Shown: piece by piece, positions 10,518 to 20,089 of the stretch
Layout: every line of letters starts with the position of its first letter
Numbering within the stretch: the first letter of the stretch is position 1
Source: Luteimonas sp. J29
Lineage (GTDB): Bacteria; Pseudomonadota; Gammaproteobacteria; Xanthomonadales; Xanthomonadaceae
Direction of reading: 5' to 3'
Length of the DNA: 64,000 bases
Assembly (NCBI RefSeq): GCF_000472505.1
Contig: NZ_AWZR01000004.1
Location: forward strand, 255,972-319,971
Notes under the pieces: model-generated
Seen by the model: only the letters and a program-made list of their open reading frames with translations
What the model was told of the DNA's origin: nothing
Database searches by the model: none
Position numbers and translations under genes: made by a program

Positions 10518-11510
10518 ATGCCGATGCAAACCCCTGCTCCTCCCGCGCCCGGCACCGCGGTGCTGCTGGTCAACCTCGGCACCCCGCAGGCGCCGACCCC
10601 CGCCGCGGTGCGCCGCTACCTCGGCGAGTTCCTGTCCGACCCCTACGTCGTGCAGATCCCCAGGCTCGTGTGGTGGCCGCTGCTGCACGGCCTGGTCCTG
10701 CCGCTGCGCTCGGCGCGGGTGGCGAAGAAGTACGCCGGGATCTGGATGGAGGGCGGTTCGCCGCTGGCGGTGCACACCCGCGCGCTGGCGGCGCGGATGC
10801 AGGCGCTGGCGCCGGACCTGCGCGTGGAGCACGCGATGCGTTACGGCGAGCCGGCGCTGCCGGCGCGGCTGCGCGCGCTCGAGGCCGCGGGCGTGCGCCG
10901 GGTGCTGGTGCTGCCGCTGTACCCGCAGTACTCGTCCACGACCACCGGCACCGTGGCCGCCCTGGCCCGGCGCGAGCGCGGCGGCCTGCAGCTGCGCGTG
11001 CGCGAGGACTACGCCACCGATCCGGGCTGGGTGGACGCGGTGGCGGCGTCGGTGCGTGCCCACTGGGACGCGCACGGGCGGGGCGAGCGGCTGGTGTTCT
11101 CGTTCCACGGCCTGCCGCAGCGGCTGGTCGACGGCGGCGATCCCTACCAGGCGCAGTGCCAGGCGAGCGTGGCCGCAATCGCGCGCGCGCTGGCGCTGGC
11201 GCCGGCGCAGTACGTGGTGTCCTACCAGTCGCGCTTCGGCCGCGAACGCTGGCTGGGCCCGGCCACCGACGAGACCCTGCGCGGCCTGGCCGCGGCCGGC
11301 GTGCGCGAGGTGGACGTGGTCTGCCCGGGCTTCGCCAGCGACTGCCTGGAGACGCTGGAGGAGATCGCGATCGAGAACGCGCATCTGTTCCGCGAGGCCG
11401 GCGGCGAGCGCCTGCGCTACATCCCCTGCCTCAACGATGCCCCCGCGCACGCCGCTGCGCTGGCCGCGCTGGCCAGGCGCGAACTGGCGGACTGGGACGC
11501 GGAGGCGTGA
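10518..11510 (+). CDS. hemH: ferrochelatase
   Basis: Inserts ferrous iron into protoporphyrin IX in the last step of heme synthesis. The protein is 330 aa, normal for the family. The N-terminus reads AVLLVNLGTPQAPTPAAVRRYL, followed by the central VLVLPLYPQYSSTTTGT and the active-site H197 in VFSFHGLP. The ending has the acidic helix FASDCLETLEEIAIEN. ATG 10518 is chosen, and ATG 10524 is also possible. The stop codon overlaps the next start (TGATG), so it is co-translated with the alpha/beta hydrolase. Divergent from the SYLF gene. Confidence 0.97.
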   Translation: MPMQTPAPPAPGTAVLLVNLGTPQAPTPAAVRRYLGEFLSDPYVVQIPRLVWWPLLHGLVLPLRSARVAKKYAGIWMEGGSPLAVHTRALAARMQALAPDLRVEHAMRYGEPALPARLRALEAAGVRRVLVLPLYPQYSSTTTGTVAALARRERGGLQLRVREDYATDPGWVDAVAASVRAHWDAHGRGERLVFSFHGLPQRLVDGGDPYQAQCQASVAAIARALALAPAQYVVSYQSRFGRERWLGPATDETLRGLAAAGVREVDVVCPGFASDCLETLEEIAIENAHLFREAGGERLRYIPCLNDAPAHAAALAALARRELADWDAEA

Positions 11511-12379
11511 TGCGCGAGGTCGAGATCACGCTGCCCGGCGGCACCGTGCGCGGGCTGCGCTGGGGCGAACCGGGACGGCCGCCGGTGCTGGCGCTGCACG
11601 GCTGGCTCGACAACGCGGCCAGCTTCGTGCCGCTGGCCGGCCACCTCCACGGAATCGAGCTGGTCGCCATCGACCTGCCCGGGCACGGCCGCAGCCACCA
11701 CCTGCCGCCGGGCGGCGACTATTCGTTCGCGGCCGCGGTGCACCTGGTGCTGGACGTGGCCGATGCGCTGGGCTGGGAGCGCTTCGCCCTGCTCGGGCAT
11801 TCCATGGGCGCGGGCATCTCCAGCCTGGTCGCGGCCGCGTGCCCGGAGCGGGTGCGCCGGCTGGTCGCGATCGAGGCGCTCGGGGCGTTGCCCGAAACCC
11901 CGGAGAACACGGTGCCGCGCCTGCGCCAGGCGGTGGCCTCCACCCGTGCCCTGCGCGGCAAGCGCCTGCGCGCGTTCCCCGACCTCGACACCGCGGTGCG
12001 GGCGCGGATGATGGCCCGCGTCGGCGCGATCGCCCAGGACGCGGCGCGGCTGCTGGTCGAGCGCGGCACGCGCCCGGTCGCGCTGGAGGACGGCCGGACC
12101 GGCTGGGAATGGAGCACCGACCCGCGCCTGACCGTGACCACGATGCTGCGCCCGACCGAGGAGCAGGTGCGGGCGCTGGTCGCCGGCATCGAGTGCCCGA
12201 CCCGGGTGATCCATGCCGATCCGCCGCAGCCCTACCTGCCCGAACCCGAACGCAGCGAGCGCGCCGCGCTGCTTCCGCATGGGGAACTGGTGGTGCTGCC
12301 GGGCGGCCACCACCTGCACATGGAGCAGCCCGCGGCGGTGGCCGCGGCGATCGGCGACTTCCTGGCCGGCGACGCCTGA
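11510..12379 (+). CDS. alpha/beta-fold hydrolase
   Basis: Cytoplasmic alpha/beta hydrolase of 289 aa. The oxyanion region HGWLDN is at 30-35, the nucleophile S98 lies in LLGHSMGAG, and the catalytic His is in PGGHHLHMEQP near the C-terminus. This pattern resembles serine hydrolases of the MEST/YbfF type, but the substrate is unknown. The ATG shares one base with the hemH stop, so the two genes form an operon. The 3' end lies 7 bp from the convergent lipoprotein gene. Confidence 0.88.
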   Translation: MREVEITLPGGTVRGLRWGEPGRPPVLALHGWLDNAASFVPLAGHLHGIELVAIDLPGHGRSHHLPPGGDYSFAAAVHLVLDVADALGWERFALLGHSMGAGISSLVAAACPERVRRLVAIEALGALPETPENTVPRLRQAVASTRALRGKRLRAFPDLDTAVRARMMARVGAIAQDAARLLVERGTRPVALEDGRTGWEWSTDPRLTVTTMLRPTEEQVRALVAGIECPTRVIHADPPQPYLPEPERSERAALLPHGELVVLPGGHHLHMEQPAAVAAAIGDFLAGDA

Positions 12380-12386
12380 GCGTCGG

Positions 12387-12878
12387 CTACTGCCGCCGTA
12401 TCTCGCGCAGCTGCACGCCGAGGATCACGCGCTCGTCGCCGACGTTGCGGCTGAACGAGAGGGTGGCGTTGCGCACGGCCCCGGTCCCCGGCTTCTCGAA
12501 CGCCAGCATGGCGGTGTCGGCCGAGTGCCGCGCCGAGAGCGTCGGCGTCCAGCCCTCGGCCTGCATGGCGGTCTGGGCGTCGGCGAGCAGGGCGTCCACG
12601 TCGCCGCGCACGCTCAGGCTCAGCACGCTGGCCCGGGGCAGGGTCATCACGCTGTTCACGCGGTAGCCCTGCGGCAGGTAGACGTCCTCGGGAAAGCCGG
12701 GGGGCAGGGGCAGCGAGTCGCTCGTGCCGGCCAGTCCGCCGGCATCCGTGGCGCCGCGCGCGCCCTGCCCGATCGCCGTGGCGATCGGATTGCCCGCCCG
12801 CTGGCAGCCGCACAGCAGCGCGATCGCCACCAGGGCGGCCGCGGACAGGCGCATCGTCGGGGTCGGGACAGGGCTCAT
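12387..12878 (-). CDS. putative lipoprotein
   Basis: A 163-aa predicted outer-membrane lipoprotein. The signal sequence is MRLSAAALVAIALLCGC with a lipobox ending at LLCGC. The mature part has a Gly/Ala-rich stretch and a C-terminal domain of about 100 aa with alternating beta/alpha character and no recognised motif. ATG 12854 (MRLSA) may be the true start, since it puts the lipobox at the usual distance. ATG 12878 would add eight residues. Function unknown. Confidence 0.75.
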   Translation of the reverse strand: MSPVPTPTMRLSAAALVAIALLCGCQRAGNPIATAIGQGARGATDAGGLAGTSDSLPLPPGFPEDVYLPQGYRVNSVMTLPRASVLSLSVRGDVDALLADAQTAMQAEGWTPTLSARHSADTAMLAFEKPGTGAVRNATLSFSRNVGDERVILGVQLREIRRQ

Positions 12879-13002
12879 CGCACTCTCGGGTGTGCTCCGC
12901 GGCGGGGGCCACGGTTTCCCGGGACTAACGCGGCCGACGCGGGGGAGCGGCCACCGGGGACCGGTCGCGCCGGGGCGCGGGCCGCCAGGGCGGCCACCCG
13001 CT

Positions 13003-13785
13003 TCAGCCCAGCAGGACGTGCAGGGCGGCCTTGAGCCGCCGGCCTTCCTCGCGGAAGTAGTCGCGCTCCTCGCGCCAGTCGGGGCAGCGCCGCTCCACTT
13101 CGCGCCAGAACGCGCGCGAGTGGTCGGCGTGCAGCAGGTGGCAGAGCTCGTGCACCAGCACGTAGTGGAATGCGCTCGGCCGCCCCAGCACCAGGGCCAG
13201 GTCCAGGGTCAGGGTGCCGTCCGGCGCCAGCGAGCCCCACTGCGAGGACAGCACCTTCAACCGGATCCGCCGCGGCGGTCGCGGCAGTCCGGGCAGCCAG
13301 GCCGGCAGCCAGCGGCCGATGTCGGCCCGGGCCTCGGCTTCGTAGAAGTCGCGCAGTGCGCGCGCGGCCGCGGCCGCGCCGGCGCGCGGCGGCAGCTGCA
13401 GGACCACGGCCTCGCCATCGCGCAGGGCGCGCGACGCGCGCCCGGCCTCCCAGCGCAGCGCCAGCCGTTCCCCGCGCAGCGGCACCGCGCCCGGCTCGCC
13501 GGGGACCAGCGGCTGCACGTCGTCCTCGCGCGGGGCCAGCTGCAGCGTCAGCCACTCGCGGTGTTCGTGCAGGAAGCGTTCGCCCGCGGCCAGGCTCGTG
13601 CGCGGCGGCAGGGTCAGCCGCGCGCCGCGTTCGCCGACGCTCAGGCGCAGGCGGCGGGCGCGTGGATCGCGCACCCGCAGCACGTCGATGCGGCGGCCGT
13701 CGGCGAGGATGAAGGCGATGCTGTCGCGCTGCAGGCGCGGGGCGGTGGGGGCTGCCGGGGGCGACAGTCGGAACAGCGAGGGCAT
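13003..13785 (-). CDS. YgjP/SprT-like zinc metallopeptidase (M48-related)
   Basis: A 260-aa protein with a C-terminal zinc protease motif of HExxH type, VHELCHLLHADHSRAFW. The ligands are H212, E213 and H216, with H222 likely the third. The N-terminal half is beta-rich (RRLRLSVGERGARLTLPP), as in DUF45/YgjP proteins. The block LSSQWGSL upstream of the metal site is the other family hallmark (KxxxxRWGS). Substrate unknown. Probably cytoplasmic, with no signal peptide. 27 bp downstream of rdgC on the same strand. Confidence 0.88.
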   Translation of the reverse strand: MPSLFRLSPPAAPTAPRLQRDSIAFILADGRRIDVLRVRDPRARRLRLSVGERGARLTLPPRTSLAAGERFLHEHREWLTLQLAPREDDVQPLVPGEPGAVPLRGERLALRWEAGRASRALRDGEAVVLQLPPRAGAAAAARALRDFYEAEARADIGRWLPAWLPGLPRPPRRIRLKVLSSQWGSLAPDGTLTLDLALVLGRPSAFHYVLVHELCHLLHADHSRAFWREVERRCPDWREERDYFREEGRRLKAALHVLLG

Positions 13786-13812
13786 GGGGGAATGCTAACC
13801 GCTGGCCGCGGC

Positions 13813-14718
13813 CTACGCATCGGCGCGCGAGAGTTTCAGCGCGCCCTCGAGGACCGTGAACAGGCGCGAGAACTCCGCCGCCATCAGCGCGAAGCGCGCG
13901 TCGAGCTCGGCGCGGATGTCGTCGCGTTCGGTGGATTCGAGCTGGTCCACGGCGCCGTCGAGCAGCTTGAACTTGCGCACCACCAGGTCCTCGCCGAGCA
14001 CGAACGAGACGTGGTCGTCCAGCACCAGGGCCAGGCGCGTGACCTGCTTGCCCGATTCCAGGTGCCTGGCGATCTCGTCGGACTGGAGCTCCTGGCGCTG
14101 GCACTTGACCACCGCGCCGTGCTCGGCCGGGTCGCGCAGCTCGCATTCCTCGCCCAGCGACAGGCCCTCGGGCAGCGGGTCGCCGGCGATCCAGCCGGTG
14201 AGCACGCTGCGCGGCGCGACCTCGGCGTTGAGCGGCAGCGCCGGGAAGCTGCCCAGCGCGTGGCGGATCTCCGAGACCACGGCCTCGCCGGCCTTGCGGC
14301 TGGAGGTGTCGACCACGCACACGCCGTGCGCCAGGTCGAGCAGGGCGTCGGTGCGCGAGGGGCGCACGAACGCGCGCGGCAGCAGCTCGTGCATGAGGTC
14401 GTCCTTCATCTGCTTGCGCATCCGCCCGCCGGGACGGCGGCCCTGCTTCTCCTCCACCTCGGCCAGGCGCTTGGCGAGCATGTCGTTGACCACCGACGAC
14501 GGCAGCAGGCGATCCTCGCCGCCGAGGGTGATCCAGGCCGACTGGCCGACACGGTGCGAGAACGCCTCGCCTTCGCGCCCGAACGGCGGCACGAAGCCGC
14601 GCGAGGACAGCTCCAGCGCGCCGACCGGCTTGAGCGGGTGCCCGGCCAGCAGCTCCTCGAGCGAGGACAGGTCCAGCGAGACGGGGAAGCGGAACATGGT
14701 GAGATTGCGGAAGAACAT
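13813..14718 (-). CDS. rdgC: recombination-associated protein RdgC
   Basis: Ring-forming DNA-binding protein (301 aa) associated with RecA-dependent recombination, where it is thought to limit RecA loading. The sequence starts MFFRNLTMFRFP, contains LEELLAGHPLKPVGALELSSRGFVPP, and ends with a helical region. Length matches the family (about 303 aa). A Shine-Dalgarno is not obvious. It lies downstream of ttcA on the same strand. Confidence 0.96.
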   Translation of the reverse strand: MFFRNLTMFRFPVSLDLSSLEELLAGHPLKPVGALELSSRGFVPPFGREGEAFSHRVGQSAWITLGGEDRLLPSSVVNDMLAKRLAEVEEKQGRRPGGRMRKQMKDDLMHELLPRAFVRPSRTDALLDLAHGVCVVDTSSRKAGEAVVSEIRHALGSFPALPLNAEVAPRSVLTGWIAGDPLPEGLSLGEECELRDPAEHGAVVKCQRQELQSDEIARHLESGKQVTRLALVLDDHVSFVLGEDLVVRKFKLLDGAVDQLESTERDDIRAELDARFALMAAEFSRLFTVLEGALKLSRADA

Positions 14719-14821
14719 CTGCGGGACCGTGTCGGGGAAGGGGGCGTGGATCGGGAACGGGGCCGGGCACCGGCGCCGTGCCGGGGCGGCAGGCGCCGGT
14801 GCGGCGTCGCGGCGATGCGGA

Positions 14822-15727
14822 TCAGGAAGGCTCGCCCGGCGGGGCGTGCGGTTCGCCGGCCAGCCAGGCGTGCGCGTCCGGCGGCGGGGCGTCGGGGTCG
14901 CGCCGGCCCAGCGAGAGGAAGTCGAACAGCGCCGGGTCGGCCAGCTGCGAGGGGCGGATGTCGCCCAGCGCGCGGGCGATGGTCTCGATCCGGCCCGGCG
15001 ATTCGCGCTCCCACTGCGCCATCATCTTCTGCACCTGCTTGCGCTGCAGGTTGTCCTGCGAGCCGCACAGGTTGCAGGGGATGATCGGGAAGCCGCGATG
15101 CTCCGCGTAGGCGGCGATGTCGGCCTCGCGCACATAGGCCAGCGGGCGGATCACCACGTGCCTGCCGTCGTCGCTGAGCAGCTTGGGCGGCATGCCCGAG
15201 AGCCTGGCGTGGAAGAACAGGTTGAGGAAGAACGTCGCCACCATGTCGTCGCGGTGGTGGCCGAGCGCGATCTTGGTGAAGCCGTTCTGCCCGGCGTACG
15301 TGTACAGCGCGCCGCGGCGCAGGCGCGAGCACAGCGAGCACATGGTCTTGCCCTCGGGCACCACGCGCGTCACCACCGAATAGGTGTCCTGCTCGATGAT
15401 GTGGTAGTCGACGCCGAGCGAGCGCAGGTACTCCGGCAGCACGTGCTCCGGGAACCCGGGCTGCTTCTGGTCGAGGTTGACCGCGGTGATCGAGAACGAC
15501 ACCGGCGCCTTCTTCTGCAGCTGCAGCAGGACGTCGAGCAGGGTGTAGCTGTCCTTGCCGCCGGACAGGCACACCATCACCCGGTCGCCGTCCTCGATCA
15601 TGCCGAAGTCGGCGATCGCCTTGCCGACCTGGTGGCGCAGGCGCTTGGCCAGCTTCGCGCCCTCGCGCGCGGCGGCGCGCGGGTCGCGCCGGGAGGCGGG
15701 TTCGGCGAGGGGCAGGACGGTGCTCAT
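14822..15727 (-). CDS. ttcA: tRNA 2-thiocytidine(32) synthetase TtcA
   Basis: Thiolates cytidine 32 of certain tRNAs using ATP and a [4Fe-4S] cluster. A PP-loop SGGKDS sits at residues 55-60. Cluster cysteines are C130 and C133 (MCSLC) and C221 within PCNLCG. The protein is 301 aa with a short basic N-terminus ([20 protein letters not shown]). The start MSTVLPLA at ATG 15727 is preferred. It is divergent from fbp across 110 bp and followed by rdgC. Confidence 0.96.
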   Translation of the reverse strand: MSTVLPLAEPASRRDPRAAAREGAKLAKRLRHQVGKAIADFGMIEDGDRVMVCLSGGKDSYTLLDVLLQLQKKAPVSFSITAVNLDQKQPGFPEHVLPEYLRSLGVDYHIIEQDTYSVVTRVVPEGKTMCSLCSRLRRGALYTYAGQNGFTKIALGHHRDDMVATFFLNLFFHARLSGMPPKLLSDDGRHVVIRPLAYVREADIAAYAEHRGFPIIPCNLCGSQDNLQRKQVQKMMAQWERESPGRIETIARALGDIRPSQLADPALFDFLSLGRRDPDAPPPDAHAWLAGEPHAPPGEPS

Positions 15728-15837
15728 GGCGCGATTTTACCGGCGCCGGACGCCGGCGTCCCGGCGCGGGGCGCAATCGGCGCGCGAAAGGGCGACAATG
15801 GCGCTCCGTCCATGCCGTTCCCCGGGAGATTGGTGCC

Positions 15838-16869
15838 GTGACGCGGATGTCGTTGACCCGTTTCCTGATCGAGGCCCAGCGCGAGGGCCGCATCAACCCG
15901 CAGCTGCGGTTGCTGATCGAGGTGGTGGCGCGCGCCTGCAAGCGGATCTCGGTGGCGGTGGGCAAGGGCGCGCTGAGCGACCTGCTCGGCGACGCGGTCA
16001 GCGGCGCCGGCGCCAGCAGCGTCAACGTCCAGGGCGAGGCGCAGAAGAAGCTCGACGTGCTGTCCAACGAGATCCTGCTCGAGGCCAACGCCTGGGGCGG
16101 GCACCTGGCCGCGTGCGCCTCGGAGGAGATGGAGCACTGCCAGCCGATCCCCGACGCCTACCCGCGCGGCAACTACCTGCTGCTGTTCGATCCGCTCGAC
16201 GGCAGCAGCAACATCGACGTGAACGTGTCGATCGGCACCATCTTCTCGGTGCTGCGCGCGCCGGACGGCGCCGGCGAGCCCGAGGACGCGCATTTCCTGC
16301 AGCCGGGCAGCGCCCAGGTCGCGGCCGGCTACTGCGTGTACGGCCCGAGCACCCTGCTGGTGCTGACCGTCGGCCACGGCACCCACGTCTTCACCCTCGA
16401 CCGCGAGCAGGGCTCGTTCGTACTCACCCGCCCGAACGTGCGGATCCCGGAGTCGACCAGGGAATTCGCGATCAACATGTCCAACCAGCGCCACTGGGAG
16501 CCGCCGATGCAGGCCTACGTGGCCGACCTGCTGGCCGGGCGCGAGGGGCCGCGCGGCAAGGACTACAACATGCGCTGGATCGCCTCGATGGTGGCCGACG
16601 TGCACCGCATCCTGACCCGCGGCGGGATCTTCATCTATCCCTGGGACCGGCGCGAACCCGACCGCCCCGGCAAGCTGCGGCTGATGTACGAGGCCAACCC
16701 GATGGCGATGCTGGTCGAGCAGGCCGGCGGCGCCGCCACCGACGGCCGGCGCCGGATCCTGGACATCCAGCCCGGCGCGCTGCACGAGCGCGTGGCGGTG
16801 TTCCTGGGCTCGAAGGAAGAGGTCGAGGCGGCCACCCGCTACCACCGCGAGCACGACGCGCGCGGCTGA
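15838..16869 (+). CDS. fbp: class I fructose-1,6-bisphosphatase
   Basis: Dephosphorylates fructose-1,6-bisphosphate in gluconeogenesis. The FBPase core shows [10 protein letters not shown] at 118-127 and the block [14 protein letters not shown]. Later come [16 protein letters not shown] and [23 protein letters not shown] near the C-terminus. The 343-aa length fits. Translation starts at GTG 15838 (spaced about 10 bp from GGGAGA) or at ATG 15847, which is less well spaced. Divergent from ttcA. Fits with ppc and maeB in this window for growth on organic acids. Confidence 0.96.
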   Translation: MTRMSLTRFLIEAQREGRINPQLRLLIEVVARACKRISVAVGKGALSDLLGDAVSGAGASSVNVQGEAQKKLDVLSNEILLEANAWGGHLAACASEEMEHCQPIPDAYPRGNYLLLFDPLDGSSNIDVNVSIGTIFSVLRAPDGAGEPEDAHFLQPGSAQVAAGYCVYGPSTLLVLTVGHGTHVFTLDREQGSFVLTRPNVRIPESTREFAINMSNQRHWEPPMQAYVADLLAGREGPRGKDYNMRWIASMVADVHRILTRGGIFIYPWDRREPDRPGKLRLMYEANPMAMLVEQAGGAATDGRRRILDIQPGALHERVAVFLGSKEEVEAATRYHREHDARG

Positions 16870-16930
16870 CCGCCGGAGCGCGCGGCCGGGCCTGCCGGCC
16901 GCCCGCGCAGGCGTGTAAGCTGGCCGGGTG

Positions 16931-17137
16931 ATGCAGCCCGTCGATCCCGCCGAACTCTCCCGCAAGCTGGCCGAGCTGCGGCTCGAGCACCGCGACCTGG
17001 ACACGGCGATCGCCACCCTGCAGGCGAACATCACCAGCGACGAGCTGACCATCAAGCGCCTGAAGAAGCGCAAGCTGCTGCTCAAGGACCAGATCGCACG
17101 CCTGGAATCGGCGCTGATCCCGGACGAGCCGGCCTGA
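16931..17137 (+). CDS. YdcH-like small helical protein (DUF465)
   Basis: A 68-aa, entirely helical protein. The central pattern LAELRLEHRDLDTAIATL followed by DELTIKRLKKRKLLLKDQI is the YdcH/DUF465 signature: a short antiparallel coiled coil. Function unknown in the family. ATG 16931 is immediately preceded by an in-frame GTG (16928). It lies 61 bp downstream of fbp and is probably co-transcribed with it. Confidence 0.88.
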   Translation: MQPVDPAELSRKLAELRLEHRDLDTAIATLQANITSDELTIKRLKKRKLLLKDQIARLESALIPDEPA

Positions 17138-17239
17138 GTCGGCCGGATCGCCCCTGGCGCGCGTGCCGGCGGCACCGGCCTGGCGGCCCCCGCCGCGCGG
17201 TCGTGCCGGCGGCCGGGTTCCGGCCGGGCGCCGCGTGCC

Positions 17240-19864
17240 TCAGTCGGCCGGCGGCGCGTCGGCGTCCGGTCGCACCGCTTCCGGGCTGACCTTCTCGATC
17301 GTATGCCGCAGCTCGCGGCCGAGGATGACCTTGGCATCCTTGGCCCAGCCTTCCAGGCGCTGGTCGAACACCAGCTTGCCGTTCTGGTCGAGCTTGACCA
17401 GGTCGAGCTCGCGCAGCTTCTGGATGAAGCCGCGGAACAGGCTGCGGTCGAAGAACTCCGGCGCCGCCGGGGCGTACAGCAGGCTCAGCCGCTGCGCGGC
17501 CAGCTGGCACAGGCCCTCGAGTTCGCCGGCGCCGAGCGTGCCCGGGCCGTTCTTGGCCAGCACCGAAATGGCGATGTAGTAGCGCTCGAACGCCTGCTGC
17601 AGCGGATGGCCGAGCGCGCGCAGGCGGAACACCTCGTCGGACTGGCCGGAATTGCGCTGCAGGACCCCGCCGTCGTCCTCGCCCACCTGCTGCAGCAGGC
17701 CTTCGCGCACGAACACGTCGATGGTGCGGTCCACGCGCGCGGCGAAGCCGTCCGGGTCCCAGGGCAGGAACAGCTCGCCCTGCAGGAACGGGTACACGCC
17801 GCGGCCCAGGCGCAGCAGGGTGTCGCGGGCCATGCGCCGGTTGTGCTGGAAGCAGCAGGCGATCCAGGCCGAGGCGGTGAACAGGTGCAGGACGTTGTTG
17901 CGGAAGTAGCTCAGCAGCACCGCGTCCTCGTCGCCGACGCTGAGCACGTCGCCGAGCGGGTGCGGGATCCGCCGCAGCACGCCGATCTCCTCGCCGTGGG
18001 CGACGATCTCCTGCGGCGAGTGCGGGGTCACCGTCACCCGGTCGGAGTAGGGCACCTCGGCCAGCAGCATCTTCGACAGGGCGATCTGCGCCAGCAGGTC
18101 GGCCTCGCCCATCGCGTGCTTGGGCGTGGACAGCAGCGCCAGCGCCAGCAGGTTGATCGGGTTCACGTCCGCGGCGCGGTTGATGTTGACCTGGATGCGC
18201 TGCGCCGCCGCGTCCACGGTGCGCGACAGCCACTCCGGCTTGTCCTCGTCGGAGAGGGCCTTGCCGTCCCATTCGGCCGCGTTCTCGGCCAGCAGCTCGG
18301 CCAGCGGGATCGGCTCGCCGAAGTTCACCACCACCTGGCCGTAGTTCTGCCGCAGCACCTTGGGGATGCCCCACAGCAGCGCCCAGATCGACTCCTTCTC
18401 CTTCGGCTTGCCGCTCAGCTCGTCGAGGTAGCTGCTGCCTTCCATCAGCTTCTCGTAGCCGATGTACACCGGCTGGAACAGCACCGGGCGCGAGAGCTGG
18501 CGCAGGTAGGCGCGCACGGTCATCGCGATCATGCCGCCCTTGGGCTGGAGCAGGCGCCCGGTGCGCGAGCGCCCGCCCTCGATGAAGTACTCGATCGAGT
18601 AGCCGCCGGCGATCAGCTGCGCCACGTATTCGGCCAGCACCGCCGAGTACAGCGCCGAGCCGCGGATCGAGCGGCGGATGAAGAACGCCCCGCCGCGGCG
18701 CAGGATCGGGCCGATCACCGGCAGGTTGAGGTTGATCCCGGCCACGATGTGCGGAGGCACGATGCCCTTGGTGTAGAGCAGGTAGCTCAACAGCAGGTAG
18801 TCCATGTGGCTGCGGTGGCTTGGCACGTAGACCACCTCGTTGCCGGGCGCCACCGCCTTGAGGTGGTCGAGGTGGTGGACCAGCACGCCGCGGTAGATCC
18901 GGTTCCACACCGAGGTCAGCAGGAACGAGGCCGACCGCACCACCGGGTGCGAGTAGTCGGCCGCGATCTCGTAGGCCATGGCGTGGGCCTTCTTCCACGC
19001 CTCCTCGACCGAGGTGCCGTCGCGGCGGGCCTGGTCGGCGATCGCGTCCTTGACCGGCTGCGAGGCCAGCACCTTGTCGATCAGCAGCCGGCGGGTGGAC
19101 AGGTCGGGCCCGATCACCGCCTCGCGCAGGCGGTTGAAGTGGGTGCGCAGCAGGCGCGAGAGCTTGCGCACCGCGCGCTCGGGCGGCAGGTCCTCGTCCA
19201 GCAGCTCGCGGATGCTCACCGGCGCGGCGAAGCGCACCAGGGTGTCGCGACCGTTGAGCAGGATCGCCAGCAGCCGGCGGAAGCGGCCGACGATCGCCCA
19301 GTTCTCGGAGAACAGCACCGAGAACCAGCCCGAGGCCTTGTCCGGCGAGCGGCCGACGAAGATCGACACCGGGACCAGCTGCACGTCCATCGCCGGATCG
19401 GCGCGATGGGCCTCGAGCAGCCGGGCCAGCGATTCGGAATGGGTCTTCTTGGCCGGCGCCTGGCCGGTCGCCAGCGCCAGCGCGCCGCCCATGTTGCGCC
19501 GGGACAGGGCCACGTAGGCGCGCTTGCGCCCGAGCGGGTCCCCCGGCAGCGGTCGCAGCGGCGCCGGCATCCCGGCCTCGGCGCAGGCGCGGTCCAGGAC
19601 CAGGGCGTTCGACAGGCCGTAGTCCTCGAGCACGTAGCACACCGGACGCCCGTCGATCAGTTCCGGTGGCGCCGGCGGCTCGATGCGCAACCCGATCCAG
19701 GGCTTGAGCACCCAGCCGGCCAGCTTCGCCCACAGCGGGCGCCCGCTGCGCATCGCCGCCACGCGCGGCGGCAGCGGATCGCGCGCAGGCGCCCGGCCCT
19801 CGTCGGGCGGCGGCGGGTCGCCCCCGGGCGGCGGGGCGTCGAACAGGTTCGGTTGCGTGGGCAT
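17240..19864 (-). CDS. plsB: glycerol-3-phosphate 1-O-acyltransferase PlsB
   Basis: Membrane-associated acyltransferase (874 aa) that makes lysophosphatidate in phospholipid synthesis. The acyltransferase blocks are in order: HRSHMD at 350-355 (the HX4D motif), GGAFFIRR at 391-398, FIEGGRSRTG at 428-436, and PVYIGYEKLMEG. The length is typical of long PlsB proteins. The first 55 residues are Pro/Gly-rich. ATG 19864 is chosen, and ATG 19873 (MVGMPTQ) is a close alternative. Divergent from the TonB-dependent receptor. Confidence 0.96.
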   Translation of the reverse strand: MPTQPNLFDAPPPGGDPPPPDEGRAPARDPLPPRVAAMRSGRPLWAKLAGWVLKPWIGLRIEPPAPPELIDGRPVCYVLEDYGLSNALVLDRACAEAGMPAPLRPLPGDPLGRKRAYVALSRRNMGGALALATGQAPAKKTHSESLARLLEAHRADPAMDVQLVPVSIFVGRSPDKASGWFSVLFSENWAIVGRFRRLLAILLNGRDTLVRFAAPVSIRELLDEDLPPERAVRKLSRLLRTHFNRLREAVIGPDLSTRRLLIDKVLASQPVKDAIADQARRDGTSVEEAWKKAHAMAYEIAADYSHPVVRSASFLLTSVWNRIYRGVLVHHLDHLKAVAPGNEVVYVPSHRSHMDYLLLSYLLYTKGIVPPHIVAGINLNLPVIGPILRRGGAFFIRRSIRGSALYSAVLAEYVAQLIAGGYSIEYFIEGGRSRTGRLLQPKGGMIAMTVRAYLRQLSRPVLFQPVYIGYEKLMEGSSYLDELSGKPKEKESIWALLWGIPKVLRQNYGQVVVNFGEPIPLAELLAENAAEWDGKALSDEDKPEWLSRTVDAAAQRIQVNINRAADVNPINLLALALLSTPKHAMGEADLLAQIALSKMLLAEVPYSDRVTVTPHSPQEIVAHGEEIGVLRRIPHPLGDVLSVGDEDAVLLSYFRNNVLHLFTASAWIACCFQHNRRMARDTLLRLGRGVYPFLQGELFLPWDPDGFAARVDRTIDVFVREGLLQQVGEDDGGVLQRNSGQSDEVFRLRALGHPLQQAFERYYIAISVLAKNGPGTLGAGELEGLCQLAAQRLSLLYAPAAPEFFDRSLFRGFIQKLRELDLVKLDQNGKLVFDQRLEGWAKDAKVILGRELRHTIEKVSPEAVRPDADAPPAD

Positions 19865-20015
19865 TCCAACCATTATGCCCAAGCGCGTCGGCCGGGCCGG
19901 ACCCGCGTGGCCGGTCAGCGATGTCAAGGCCAGCTGAACCAGACCTCCGGACTCGAGCGGGAATCGTGATCGGGTTCACCCGCGCCGCGCCGACGGGACT
20001 TGCGCATCTTTACGA

Positions 20016-20027
20016 CTTGTTTACAAG
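20016..20027. promoter_or_regulatory. short palindrome upstream of TonB receptor
   Basis: CTTGTTTACAAG is a perfect 5+2+5 inverted repeat in an otherwise GC-rich leader, 63 bp before the receptor ATG. It may be an operator, but no known regulator site is recognised. Could be chance. Confidence 0.25.
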
Positions 20028-20089
20028 CAGGGGTGCGGCGAGGGGGGCGCCCGCAGTTGCAGTGACTTCGCGATCTCAAGGAGAGAAAC